DNA of 64,000 bases, from positions 9,358 through 73,357 of the forward strand of contig JBCCEJ010000020.1 in the NCBI GenBank assembly GCA_039030335.1, given 5' to 3'. The notes under the pieces were generated by a model. That model searched no databases, had not been told where the DNA came from, and was given only the letters and a program-made list of their open reading frames with translations. The position numbers and the translations under genes were made by a program. The DNA comes from JBCCEJ01 sp039030335 (lineage in GTDB: Bacteria; Pseudomonadota; Gammaproteobacteria; HK1). Within the stretch, counting starts at the first letter, position 1, and each line of letters opens with the position of its first letter. Positions 52,838 through 60,470 of this stretch are shown piece by piece.

Positions 52838-54235
52838 ATGATACCCATGACACGCCAGCCCAAGGTCCAGATAGCTCCGCGCACGTTGGCGCTGGTGCTC
52901 TTCGCACTGCTGCTCTCGGGGTGCGGCGAAGACCCACGGCTGGCGACCCAGACTACCCGCATTACAGACCTCATGAATGAAGTCGAGGCAGCCAGAAACC
53001 AGCTGACCGACGCCACCGCGCAGCTCGAGCTGGCCCGGCAGCAACTCGAGCTGGTCACGTTGGAGCGCAACGAGCTGGCTGATGCCGCGGCCGCCCAGAC
53101 CAACGCGAGCAGCACGGCGGCACTCCAGGGTGACGCGCTCCGGGCCGATCTCAGCGCCGCGCGCGACGGCCTGCTCTTGCACGCGGCGGCGTTGAACATC
53201 GCTGACGCCGACAACCTGGCGCTCGCGGCCCTTATCGACGCGCTCGGCGACGCGGCGCGACAAGCGGCAGCCGCACTGCCCGTAGCAGAAGAGGAGGTCG
53301 CGGTGCTTTCCGAGCGCGTGCGTACCTTGGGTGAAGAGCGCCAGGCGTTGAAAGACGGCTGGGACACCTACCGCCGGCGCGCTATGAGCCTGCAGCAATA
53401 TGTCCCCCAGCGCTCCGATCCGAGCGCCATGCCCTACAAGCAGGCACTGTCGTCGCTGTCAGCGCTGCAACAGTCCAACCGGTACCTCGAGCAGCAGGTC
53501 GAATTGTTCGAGGCCGAGACGCTCGCTATGGTCGATGAAATCAATCATTTGAGCGAAGACCTGGAATCCGCCAATCAGGCCCGCGAAGCCCTGGAAATCG
53601 CTACCCGGGAGCTGAATACCCGTGTCAATCGCGCTGAAGTGGATGCCCGGCGGGCGACGCGCGCGGAAAAGTACGTCTACGAGCTGTTCGAAAAACGCAG
53701 CGTCGAGGCGACGAAGCTCCAGGCCGACCTGAAAGTCGCGGCCAGCCAGCAGGCTGATCTGGCCGGACAGCTCGCTGATGTCATGGCCGAGCGCGACGGG
53801 CTTGTGACGGAGCTTACGGCACAGCGTGAAGACGCCGCGGCACTGAACACCAGGCTGGAGACCGCGGCCGCGGCACTTGCGGAGACACGCAAACGCGGCG
53901 AGAAGGCTGCTGCCGCGCTGACGGAGAAATCCGCGACCGTCGAGAGCCTCGAACAGGAGACGGCGCAACTGAAGGCAGAGACGGCCACGCGCCGTTCTCA
54001 GATCGCGAGCCTCGAACAGGACCTCGCGGAGGTCACCGCGCTCAGTGAACGACTGCGCTCCCAGGTTGCCAACACTGAAACTGCCGTCACCGAAGCGCAG
54101 GCGGCTCGCAAGGCGGCCGAAGCCGCCCATGCGCAGGCCGCCGCGACGGTCACCGCGCTTACCGCCGAACGCGACGAACTGAAGACACTCATCGAAAGCG
54201 GGAAAACGGCACCCGAAACCACTACCAGGGAATAG
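52838..54235 (+). CDS. Coiled-coil lipoprotein
   Basis: 465 residues. Lipoprotein signal: basic start, hydrophobic core TLALVLFALLLSGC with acylated Cys around residue 29. From about residue 35 to the end the protein is almost entirely predicted coiled coil, rich in Ala, Glu, Gln and Leu heptads, with one break near 170-195 (WDTYRRRAMSLQQYVPQRSDPSAMPY). No enzyme motif. Probably an envelope scaffold or spacer. ATG 52847 is an alternative start. Confidence 0.75.
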   Translation: MIPMTRQPKVQIAPRTLALVLFALLLSGCGEDPRLATQTTRITDLMNEVEAARNQLTDATAQLELARQQLELVTLERNELADAAAAQTNASSTAALQGDALRADLSAARDGLLLHAAALNIADADNLALAALIDALGDAARQAAAALPVAEEEVAVLSERVRTLGEERQALKDGWDTYRRRAMSLQQYVPQRSDPSAMPYKQALSSLSALQQSNRYLEQQVELFEAETLAMVDEINHLSEDLESANQAREALEIATRELNTRVNRAEVDARRATRAEKYVYELFEKRSVEATKLQADLKVAASQQADLAGQLADVMAERDGLVTELTAQREDAAALNTRLETAAAALAETRKRGEKAAAALTEKSATVESLEQETAQLKAETATRRSQIASLEQDLAEVTALSERLRSQVANTETAVTEAQAARKAAEAAHAQAAATVTALTAERDELKTLIESGKTAPETTTRE

Positions 54236-54387
54236 CCAGCCACAGGTCCTCGCGGTTCGGTCCCACCGGAACGCGAAAGGCCGGACAGATGCCCGCGCAC
54301 GAGGCGGCGATAGCAACAACCTGCCCGCGCCGGGGCGAGCCACGAATGGCACTGACCCGGTCGATGCCAAATGGAGCGGAGACTCAC

Positions 54388-55281
54388 ATGAACGACCTGA
54401 CAGCGAAGGCCCACTCGCGCAAGGCGCTGACCGATGCGCAGGTGAAGGAATTCAGTGATCGGGGCTTTCTCGGGCTGGAGAGTTTCGTAACCGCGGCATG
54501 GTTACAACCGCTGCAGGACGCAACGATGCAGATGATCGAACAGAGCCGCGCGGTGTCGGCAACGAACGACAAGTTCGACGTAGAGCCCGACCATTCACCG
54601 CAAGCCCCACGCCTGCGACGGCTCATGATGCCTCAGGACCAGCACCCGACGTACACCGAGTTCGCGCTAAACGGGCCGATCGTCGATCTGGTTGAAGACC
54701 TCGTAGGTCCCAACATCAAGTTCCACCACGGCAAGCTCAACTTCAAATGGTCCGGCGGCGGGGCTGAGATCAAGTGGCACCAGGACATTCCGTTCTGGCC
54801 GCATACGGGCTACAACATCGTGACCATCGGCATCGCGTTAGCCGATATCGATGACGAGATGGGCCCGATGGGAGTCGTTCCAGGCAGTCACAGAGGGCCT
54901 GTCTACGATCACTATGACGCCGAGGGAAACTGGCGCGGATTTATCGATGAAGCCGACGTCGAGAACATCGACATCCCTTCAACCGTGTATCTACACGGGC
55001 CAGCCGGCAGCGTCACGATTCACCACTGCCGGTCAGTGCACGGTTCCATGCCCAACAATCACCCCACGAAGGCGCGGCCATTTCTGCTGTTCGCGTATTC
55101 GGCGGCCAACTGCCTCCCGCTGATGCCGTACAACCAGGCGAGCCGTTACAACGGCGTGATCGTGCGGGGCAAGCACCCCGAATACGCGCAGTTCGAAGGG
55201 GAACCATGCAAACTTCCGCCGCTTCGTTCGAAGTCCACACGCTCGATTTTTCAGGCCCAGCAAAACGACCGGGACCGCTAA
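54388..55281 (+). CDS. Phytanoyl-CoA dioxygenase (PhyH)-family Fe(II)/2-oxoglutarate oxygenase
   Basis: 297 residues from ATG 54388 with GGAG upstream; the frame extends to 54289 without conservation. The iron triad is H131 and D133 in KWHQDIPFWPH, with the distal His at H212 or H218 (TIHHCRSVHGS), followed by an Arg for 2-oxoglutarate (KARPFLLFAYSA). GVVPGSHRGPVYDHYD is a common PhyH block. It should hydroxylate a small molecule using O2 and 2-oxoglutarate. The second selenoprotein gene follows 165 bp downstream. Confidence 0.9.
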   Translation: MNDLTAKAHSRKALTDAQVKEFSDRGFLGLESFVTAAWLQPLQDATMQMIEQSRAVSATNDKFDVEPDHSPQAPRLRRLMMPQDQHPTYTEFALNGPIVDLVEDLVGPNIKFHHGKLNFKWSGGGAEIKWHQDIPFWPHTGYNIVTIGIALADIDDEMGPMGVVPGSHRGPVYDHYDAEGNWRGFIDEADVENIDIPSTVYLHGPAGSVTIHHCRSVHGSMPNNHPTKARPFLLFAYSAANCLPLMPYNQASRYNGVIVRGKHPEYAQFEGEPCKLPPLRSKSTRSIFQAQQNDRDR

Positions 55282-55446
55282 GGCCATTCCGGGCGTTGCG
55301 ACCCGAGCGCGGCGGAGCAGCCGCACTTCGAGCCGGGTCGCGCGATCGCGGCGATGGCCTGCCAGCGTCGTTCGCGCGCGTTATCACCGCTTTGCGAGCT
55401 CATCACAAGGTATCCGCCTACCGCTCAGTTCAGGAGAACTTTTGCC

Positions 55447-56067
55447 ATGACACGCATCCCGCTCGTCGATGAAACCGATCCAAACTTGGATCCGTACGTT
55501 CGGGCCGCACTGGAAGATGCCGGTGCCGCCCGGGGCTGGGTCATCAACGTGTTTCGCGCGCTCGCGAATCGTCCTGAGGCACTGAAGACCGTCTCCAAAT
55601 TGCTGACAACGGTCTATCGGAAGGACTCCACCCTGGAACCCGGACAAGGCGAGCTCGCCTATCTCGCTGCAACCACGGCTAACCGCTGTTTCTACTGAAT
55701 TCCGACCCACACGGTGCTCGGTCGAGCGCTGGGACTGTCGGAAGCACAAATGGAGCACCTGCTGGACGATCCGCTGCCATCGGAAGTGTACGCGCCGGTT
55801 GAGGCTGCGGTGGTGCGCTACGCGGTCAAGTCGACGCGGATGGAACCTATCGATGACGCACTCTACGCGGAACTCGCCGCGCACTTTCGCGATGAGCAGC
55901 TGATCGATCTATGCCTGACGGTCGGGCTCAGCAATCTCATCAACCGCTTTCACGCCACCTTCCACACGGATGTCGATGCACGCACGCTGAGCGAGTTGGA
56001 AGCCGGCAATGCCGAGCCCGGCGTTTGCCCGATTCCATTGCCCGGCACGCCGGCAGATTCGACGTGA
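55447..56067 (+). CDS. AhpD/CMD-like selenoprotein; in-frame TGA at 55696-55698 read as Sec
   Basis: ATG 55447 (AGGAG upstream) opens a frame that meets TGA at 55696 and then runs on in the same frame to TGA 56065-56067. Read through, it is 206 residues with U84: LAATTANRCFY-U-IPTHTVLGRALG, the CxxCxxxH site of carboxymuconolactone decarboxylase/AhpD proteins with Sec at the second Cys. The upstream part (MTRIPLVDE, VINVFRALANRPEALKT) and the downstream part (VEAAVVRYAVKSTRM, LYAELAAHFRDEQLIDLCLTVGLSNLINRFHATF) together form one complete family member; neither half would fold alone. It is likely a peroxidase or thiol-redox enzyme. A near-ideal SECIS hairpin follows the TGA. The gene lies behind the PhyH gene on the same strand. 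Confidence 0.88.
55712..55731 (+). promoter_or_regulatory. Candidate bacterial SECIS hairpin for the second selenoprotein
   Basis: CGGTGCTC (55712-55719) pairs with GAGCGCTG (55724-55731): eight pairs including two G-U, around a GGTC loop that begins 21 nt after the TGA. The GGUC apical sequence and the distance resemble the E. coli fdhF SECIS. The hairpin lies wholly in the coding sequence, as expected in bacteria. Confidence 0.7.
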
Positions 56068-56110
56068 CCGCACCGTTGGCGGGCCGGCGAGCACGTTGGC
56101 TCAAGGCAGA

Positions 56111-56512
56111 CTAAGCGCCGGACACGTACTGCCAGATTGCAGCCGCGGCGGCCACCAGTAACACGAGCCAGGTCGCAACGGTGCCGATCGCCCGCAGAAC
56201 GCTCGGGCCACGGTTGACGAGCAGGCCGAACGGATGCGCCACGCGCGCCGCCAACAGTACCGCTCCCAGTCCGTGGATGAGCGTGGATGACGACCCGGTG
56301 AACTCGAGATATCCGATAAGTAGCAACGCGAGCGGTACGTATTCGGTGAAGTTCGCCTGGCCCCGGACAACCGGCGTCAGCTCGTCTCTACCGCCATCGC
56401 CGTACGGGACGTGCGCGCGGGCCCGGGCCACGATCACAACCCGAACACTGAGGGCGATGAGTACGATCGCCAGCAGACCAGCATAAAATGCAGTGATGCT
56501 TATGGTGCCCAT
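56111..56512 (-). CDS. MAPEG-family membrane protein
   Basis: 133 residues from ATG 56512; the frame runs to 56617 without conservation. Four membrane helices are visible. The MAPEG signature region RGQANFTEYVPLALLLIGYLE lies between helices 1 and 2, followed by HGLGAVLLAARVAHPFGLL. Family members are membrane glutathione transferases and eicosanoid enzymes; bacterial roles are mostly unknown. Convergent with the selenoprotein gene (43 bp). Confidence 0.88.
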   Translation of the reverse strand: MGTISITAFYAGLLAIVLIALSVRVVIVARARAHVPYGDGGRDELTPVVRGQANFTEYVPLALLLIGYLEFTGSSSTLIHGLGAVLLAARVAHPFGLLVNRGPSVLRAIGTVATWLVLLVAAAAAIWQYVSGA

Positions 56513-56646
56513 GGGTGCCCCTCCACACGGCCTCTCACCGAAGTCCGGCAACCCAAGGTTGCCCCACGAGCGCTGGGCGCTCAACCTGCGGCGCAGTTCA
56601 AGCGCCCGATTTGCCAACCCGCCGTTAACGCCGTGGCGATGATGTG

Positions 56647-57012
56647 ATGAAACCCGGTGCCATCAGTTCAGCTTTGTTCGCCGCCGCGGGCCTCACCTTC
56701 GCAGTGCTGTCGGCGGAGCTGCTCGGAGTCGGCCTGTTCGGGCTGGGCGCTGTGTTCGTGTCGGTACTGATCGCCGTGAGTCCGTACGTTCCGGTGCTGC
56801 TGCCGTTCGCAAAAGTAGTCGCCGCACTGGTCGGCGTCCTCGCGATTCTCTGCGCGGTGCTCGCGCTGTTGGCCGCAACGATCGGCGGGAGCTTTCGCCT
56901 GCCGGGCGCGCAGGCGCTGCTGGTGTTGCTATTGGGCGTTGTGGCCGTCCTCGGTTTCGTCTTCGCGCGCACGCCTGCTCCGGGGAATGACCCGTCAACT
57001 CTCGAAGCCTGA
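56647..57012 (+). CDS. Small membrane protein of unknown function
   Basis: 121 residues from ATG 56647 (GTG directly before it is an alternative). Mostly hydrophobic, with about four membrane helices (about 8-28, 32-50, 52-76, 86-107) and a short polar C-terminal tail. No family recognised. Divergent from the MAPEG gene. Coding status rests on frame length, composition and the gap it fills. Confidence 0.55.
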   Translation: MKPGAISSALFAAAGLTFAVLSAELLGVGLFGLGAVFVSVLIAVSPYVPVLLPFAKVVAALVGVLAILCAVLALLAATIGGSFRLPGAQALLVLLLGVVAVLGFVFARTPAPGNDPSTLEA

Positions 57013-57042
57013 CGTGGCGGCACACGCACGCCACTCACGTCA
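57010..57042. terminator. Imperfect hairpin spanning two convergent stop codons
   Basis: TGACGT at 57010 pairs with ACGTCA at 57037-57042, and inside it GGCG pairs with CGCC (or GTGGCG with CGCCAC). Both convergent stop codons lie inside the arms. Possible bidirectional terminator. Confidence 0.35.
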
Positions 57043-57813
57043 GACGAAACTCGCGCTGACGCTGCCGAGCCCGGCGATAGTGAACTGGTAGCTTTCTCCG
57101 CCGACCGGAAACGTGGTTCGAATACTGGACCCGGTCATGACGAGTTCGCCCGCTTTCAGCGACCTGCCATCTCTATTCAGTTGGTTCGCGAGCCAGGCCA
57201 CGACCTCGAGCGGATGGCCGAGCGCATCGCCGGCCCGGCCGGCGCCAGCTTGCTGACCATCGACGAGCAGCACCGTTGCGGCATCCGCGTCCACTGGCCC
57301 GTCGCTGAACGCGCCCAACACGACGCCGGCATTCCAACAGTTTTCGGCCACGATCGTGAATGCGTTCAGCTGGCTGTAGTCCGCGTGACGGTCATCCACC
57401 AGTTCGTAAGCGGGTGCGTAACCTGACACTGCCGCCGCAACCGTAGCGGCCGTGTGGGGACGGCTGCCGGCCGCAAGATCTGCACCCATTCGCACGGCCA
57501 CCTCGAACTCGACGCCGAGGTGGTGGTGGTCTGCCAGTCTGACTTCAGCACCATCGTCGACAACGCGGTCGCCGAATATGCATCCCGCGAGCGGCTCCCC
57601 CACTCCGACCATGGTCTGCATAGCAACCGACGTCAGCGCAATTTTGTAGCCCACCGGATCGGCGTAGCCGAACGCCGCCCTCACCAGACGCTGGAAATGC
57701 GGCTGTACACGATAGGCATCTTCCAGGGAACCTTCACGCGGGACATACGGCTTTCGCGCTTGATAGTCGGCGAGAATATCCGCCGCAACGTCGGTCAGTT
57801 CCTGTTCGTTCAT
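57040..57813 (-). CDS. 2-keto-4-pentenoate hydratase-like (FAH/MhpD fold) protein
   Basis: 257 residues. Matches the MhpD/DmpE/HpaH group: AYRVQPHFQRLV, VGYKIALTSVAMQ, GVEFEVAVRMGADL (metal-binding Glu residues) and LGHPLEVVAWLANQLNRDGRSLKAGELVMTGS. Such enzymes hydrate 2-hydroxypenta-2,4-dienoate in aromatic meta-cleavage, or decarboxylate related oxo-acids. No other meta-cleavage genes are adjacent. Confidence 0.88.
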   Translation of the reverse strand: MNEQELTDVAADILADYQARKPYVPREGSLEDAYRVQPHFQRLVRAAFGYADPVGYKIALTSVAMQTMVGVGEPLAGCIFGDRVVDDGAEVRLADHHHLGVEFEVAVRMGADLAAGSRPHTAATVAAAVSGYAPAYELVDDRHADYSQLNAFTIVAENCWNAGVVLGAFSDGPVDADAATVLLVDGQQAGAGRAGDALGHPLEVVAWLANQLNRDGRSLKAGELVMTGSSIRTTFPVGGESYQFTIAGLGSVSASFV

Positions 57814-58107
57814 GCGTTGTGCTTCCCCGTTTGTTCGCAGATTCCATGGTCACCTCTGACCGCTTGTGCCGCGACGCGCCGGAGATCGCCACACGACAGC
57901 GCCGTCACCGGCGCTCCGGCACTCCGGTCAGTTCGGGCGATGACGCCACGGACCAACTAATCCGGTGCGGGCCTCTGTCGATGTTCCGCCACAGGCGCCC
58001 GGCTACCTTCATAATACGCGGCATACCGCAGACGCTCACCACGACACGTCTTGAGCGCCAGCTGCGAGCGCGGTACTCAGCATTCACGGCACTTTCGGAG
58101 ACTGGCG

Positions 58108-60456
58108 ATGCGATCGGAATTCGACACCGCGGGTAACGATGCCGGACACGGCGTTGGTCAACCGGTAGTCAGGAAAGAAGACTTGCCCTTCCTGACCGGG
58201 CAGGCAACCTTCACCGACGACCTGGAGGCACCGGATGCACTGCACCTGGTCGTCGTCCGCGCACCGGTCGCGCACGCCCGACTGAACGCAGTCAACGCCG
58301 ATGCCGCACGCTCCGTCGCGGGCGTTCGCGGCGTATTCTCCGCAGCCGATTTGCGCGCGGCCGGCATTGGTGTGATCCCGGCGCTGACGCGCGCCGCGCC
58401 GTTCGCATTTAACGACCGCAGCGGCGCACAGCTGCCGGACCCGGCACAGTTTGCGTTGGCTGAAGACCGGATCCGCTACGTGGGCGAGCCGGTCGCCTTC
58501 GTCGTTGCCGACACGCGCGCGGCCGCGCGAGATGCCGCAGATCTGGTGGAACTCGACTACCTGGAACTCCCTGTCGCGGTCGCTTACCGCGATGCGGTAA
58601 ACAGCGACTCAATGCCGCTTTGGCCTGAACACGGCCGTAACGTGAGCTTCGAATGGGACCTCGGGGACCGGGCCGCCAGTGACGCCGCCTTTGCCCGGGC
58701 TGACCATGCGATCGAACTCGAACTGGTCAACAATCGTGTCTGTATCGCGTTCATGGAACCACGCTCCGCGACGGCCAGCTGGGATGGTCGGCGCTACACG
58801 CTGACTACCGGATCCCAGGGCGCGCCGGGTTTGAAAGCGCATTTGCTGACCGTGTTTGGCATCGCGGCGCCAGACATCCGCGTCATCACACCCGCCACCG
58901 GGGGCGGATTTGGGGCGCGCGGCGGCGTCTACCCGGAGTTTGTCATGACCCTGTACGCCGCGCGTAAGCTCGGCCAGCCGGTGCGCTGGGCAGCGGAGCG
59001 TAGTGAGAGTTTTCTAGCTGACTGTCAGTCGCGCGACCATCAGTTTAAAGCCGCGCTGGCGTTCGATGCCGACGGCACGTTCAAGGCGCTCCGGGTACAT
59101 GCAGACTGGCGCCACGGCGCCTACCTGACGAGCCGCAGTGCGTGGGTCATGACCCAATACCTGCCACCCACCGTCGGCGGTGTCTACCGCACCGGACCGC
59201 TGGATCTGACACTACGCGGACTGTTCTCGAACACAGCACCGCAGTCTGCCTACCGTGGCGTGGGGCGCGTCGAAGCTACCTACATCATCGAGTCTCTGGT
59301 CGACGCGGCCGCCCGACACCTGAGTGTGGATCCAGCGACGTTGCGCGAGCGCAATCTCGTACCGCCAACGGCGATGCCGTGGCGCGCCGCCGGCGGCGCG
59401 GAATACCCGTCTGGTGACTTCCCGGCCAACCTCGAACGCGCCCTGGAGCTCGCTGACCATGCGGGCTTGGCACGTCGTCGCGAGGCCGCCGCCGGGCGAG
59501 GCGCCCTGTTCGGTTTCGGTATCGCGATGTTCATCGAGAATGACGGCGGCGCTCCGATCGAATTCGCGACCGTGCGCGCGCGCCGCGACGGCGATGTCGA
59601 ATTGCTGGCCGGTACGCAGGATTTCGGCATGGGGCATCAGACCGTCTACTCACAGGTGCTGTGTGATCAGCTCGGCATCGACTTCGATAATGTTCATGTT
59701 TACGAAGGCGACACCGATCTGATCCCCGAAGGCTCAGGTTCCCATGGTTCACGTTCCGGGCGGGTCGGCGGCGGCGCCATTGTAAAGAGTGCCGACGCGT
59801 TCATCGAACGAGGCAGGGAGCTCGCCGCCGACCTGCTGGAAGCCGCCATCGGAGATATCGACTACGTGAGGCAAGACCAGCGCTTCACAATTCGCGGCAC
59901 CGACCGCAGTGCCGATATTGCAGATCTGGCCGCGGCTGCGCAGGACCGTGGTCAGACCTTTGAAGGCAAAGCGCAGTTCCTCACGGAGCGCCCGGCGTTC
60001 TCAAATGGTGCGCAGGTGGCGGAAGTAGAGATCGACCCTGATACCGGTCACATAACGCTTGTTAAGCACATCATCGTGATGGATGCCGGGCGCGTGCTGA
60101 ATCCTCTGATCGTCGACGGCCAGATGCATGGCGGTCTGGCGCAAGGTCTCGGTCAGGCGTGGCTCGAAGACACGGTGTACGACGACCAGACCGGGCAGCT
60201 GTTGAGCGGTAGCTTCATGGACTACACGCTGCCGCGGGCCGCCGACCTGCCGGACTTCGATATCGCCTACAACGAAATCGCGGAAGCGGACAATCCGCTC
60301 GGCGTGAAGGGCGCTGGCGAGGGCCCGACCAGCGGCTCGCCAGCGGCGTTCATGAACGCCGTGCGTGACGCCATTGCGCACGCCGGCGGCAACCCGTCGG
60401 AACTGCATATGCCAGCGACGCCTGAGCGCGTCTGGCGTGCATTGCAAACCGGCTGA
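58108..60456 (+). CDS. Molybdenum hydroxylase large subunit (xanthine dehydrogenase/CoxL-like family)
   Basis: 782 residues from ATG 58108 with CGGAG upstream. N-terminal a/b hammerhead (VVRKEDLPFLTGQATFTDDLEAP), then molybdopterin-binding blocks PATGGGFGARGGVYPEF, SAYRGVGRVEATYIIE, GTQDFGMGHQTVYSQVL, GSHGSRSGRVGGGAI and the C-terminal active-site Glu in GVKGAGEGPTSGSPAA. AYRGVGR places it with aldehyde-oxidase or form II types and not with true CO dehydrogenases, which have AYxCSFR. The FAD and 2Fe-2S subunits that normally accompany it are not adjacent. An RND transporter gene follows 14 bp later. Confidence 0.9.
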   Translation: MRSEFDTAGNDAGHGVGQPVVRKEDLPFLTGQATFTDDLEAPDALHLVVVRAPVAHARLNAVNADAARSVAGVRGVFSAADLRAAGIGVIPALTRAAPFAFNDRSGAQLPDPAQFALAEDRIRYVGEPVAFVVADTRAAARDAADLVELDYLELPVAVAYRDAVNSDSMPLWPEHGRNVSFEWDLGDRAASDAAFARADHAIELELVNNRVCIAFMEPRSATASWDGRRYTLTTGSQGAPGLKAHLLTVFGIAAPDIRVITPATGGGFGARGGVYPEFVMTLYAARKLGQPVRWAAERSESFLADCQSRDHQFKAALAFDADGTFKALRVHADWRHGAYLTSRSAWVMTQYLPPTVGGVYRTGPLDLTLRGLFSNTAPQSAYRGVGRVEATYIIESLVDAAARHLSVDPATLRERNLVPPTAMPWRAAGGAEYPSGDFPANLERALELADHAGLARRREAAAGRGALFGFGIAMFIENDGGAPIEFATVRARRDGDVELLAGTQDFGMGHQTVYSQVLCDQLGIDFDNVHVYEGDTDLIPEGSGSHGSRSGRVGGGAIVKSADAFIERGRELAADLLEAAIGDIDYVRQDQRFTIRGTDRSADIADLAAAAQDRGQTFEGKAQFLTERPAFSNGAQVAEVEIDPDTGHITLVKHIIVMDAGRVLNPLIVDGQMHGGLAQGLGQAWLEDTVYDDQTGQLLSGSFMDYTLPRAADLPDFDIAYNEIAEADNPLGVKGAGEGPTSGSPAAFMNAVRDAIAHAGGNPSELHMPATPERVWRALQTG

Positions 60457-60470
60457 ACGGGATAGCGTCG

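Noticed and set aside
58051..60456. CO dehydrogenase (CoxL form I) assignment
   Set aside because: The active-site loop reads AYRGVGR, not AYxCSFR, so true CO oxidation is not supported.
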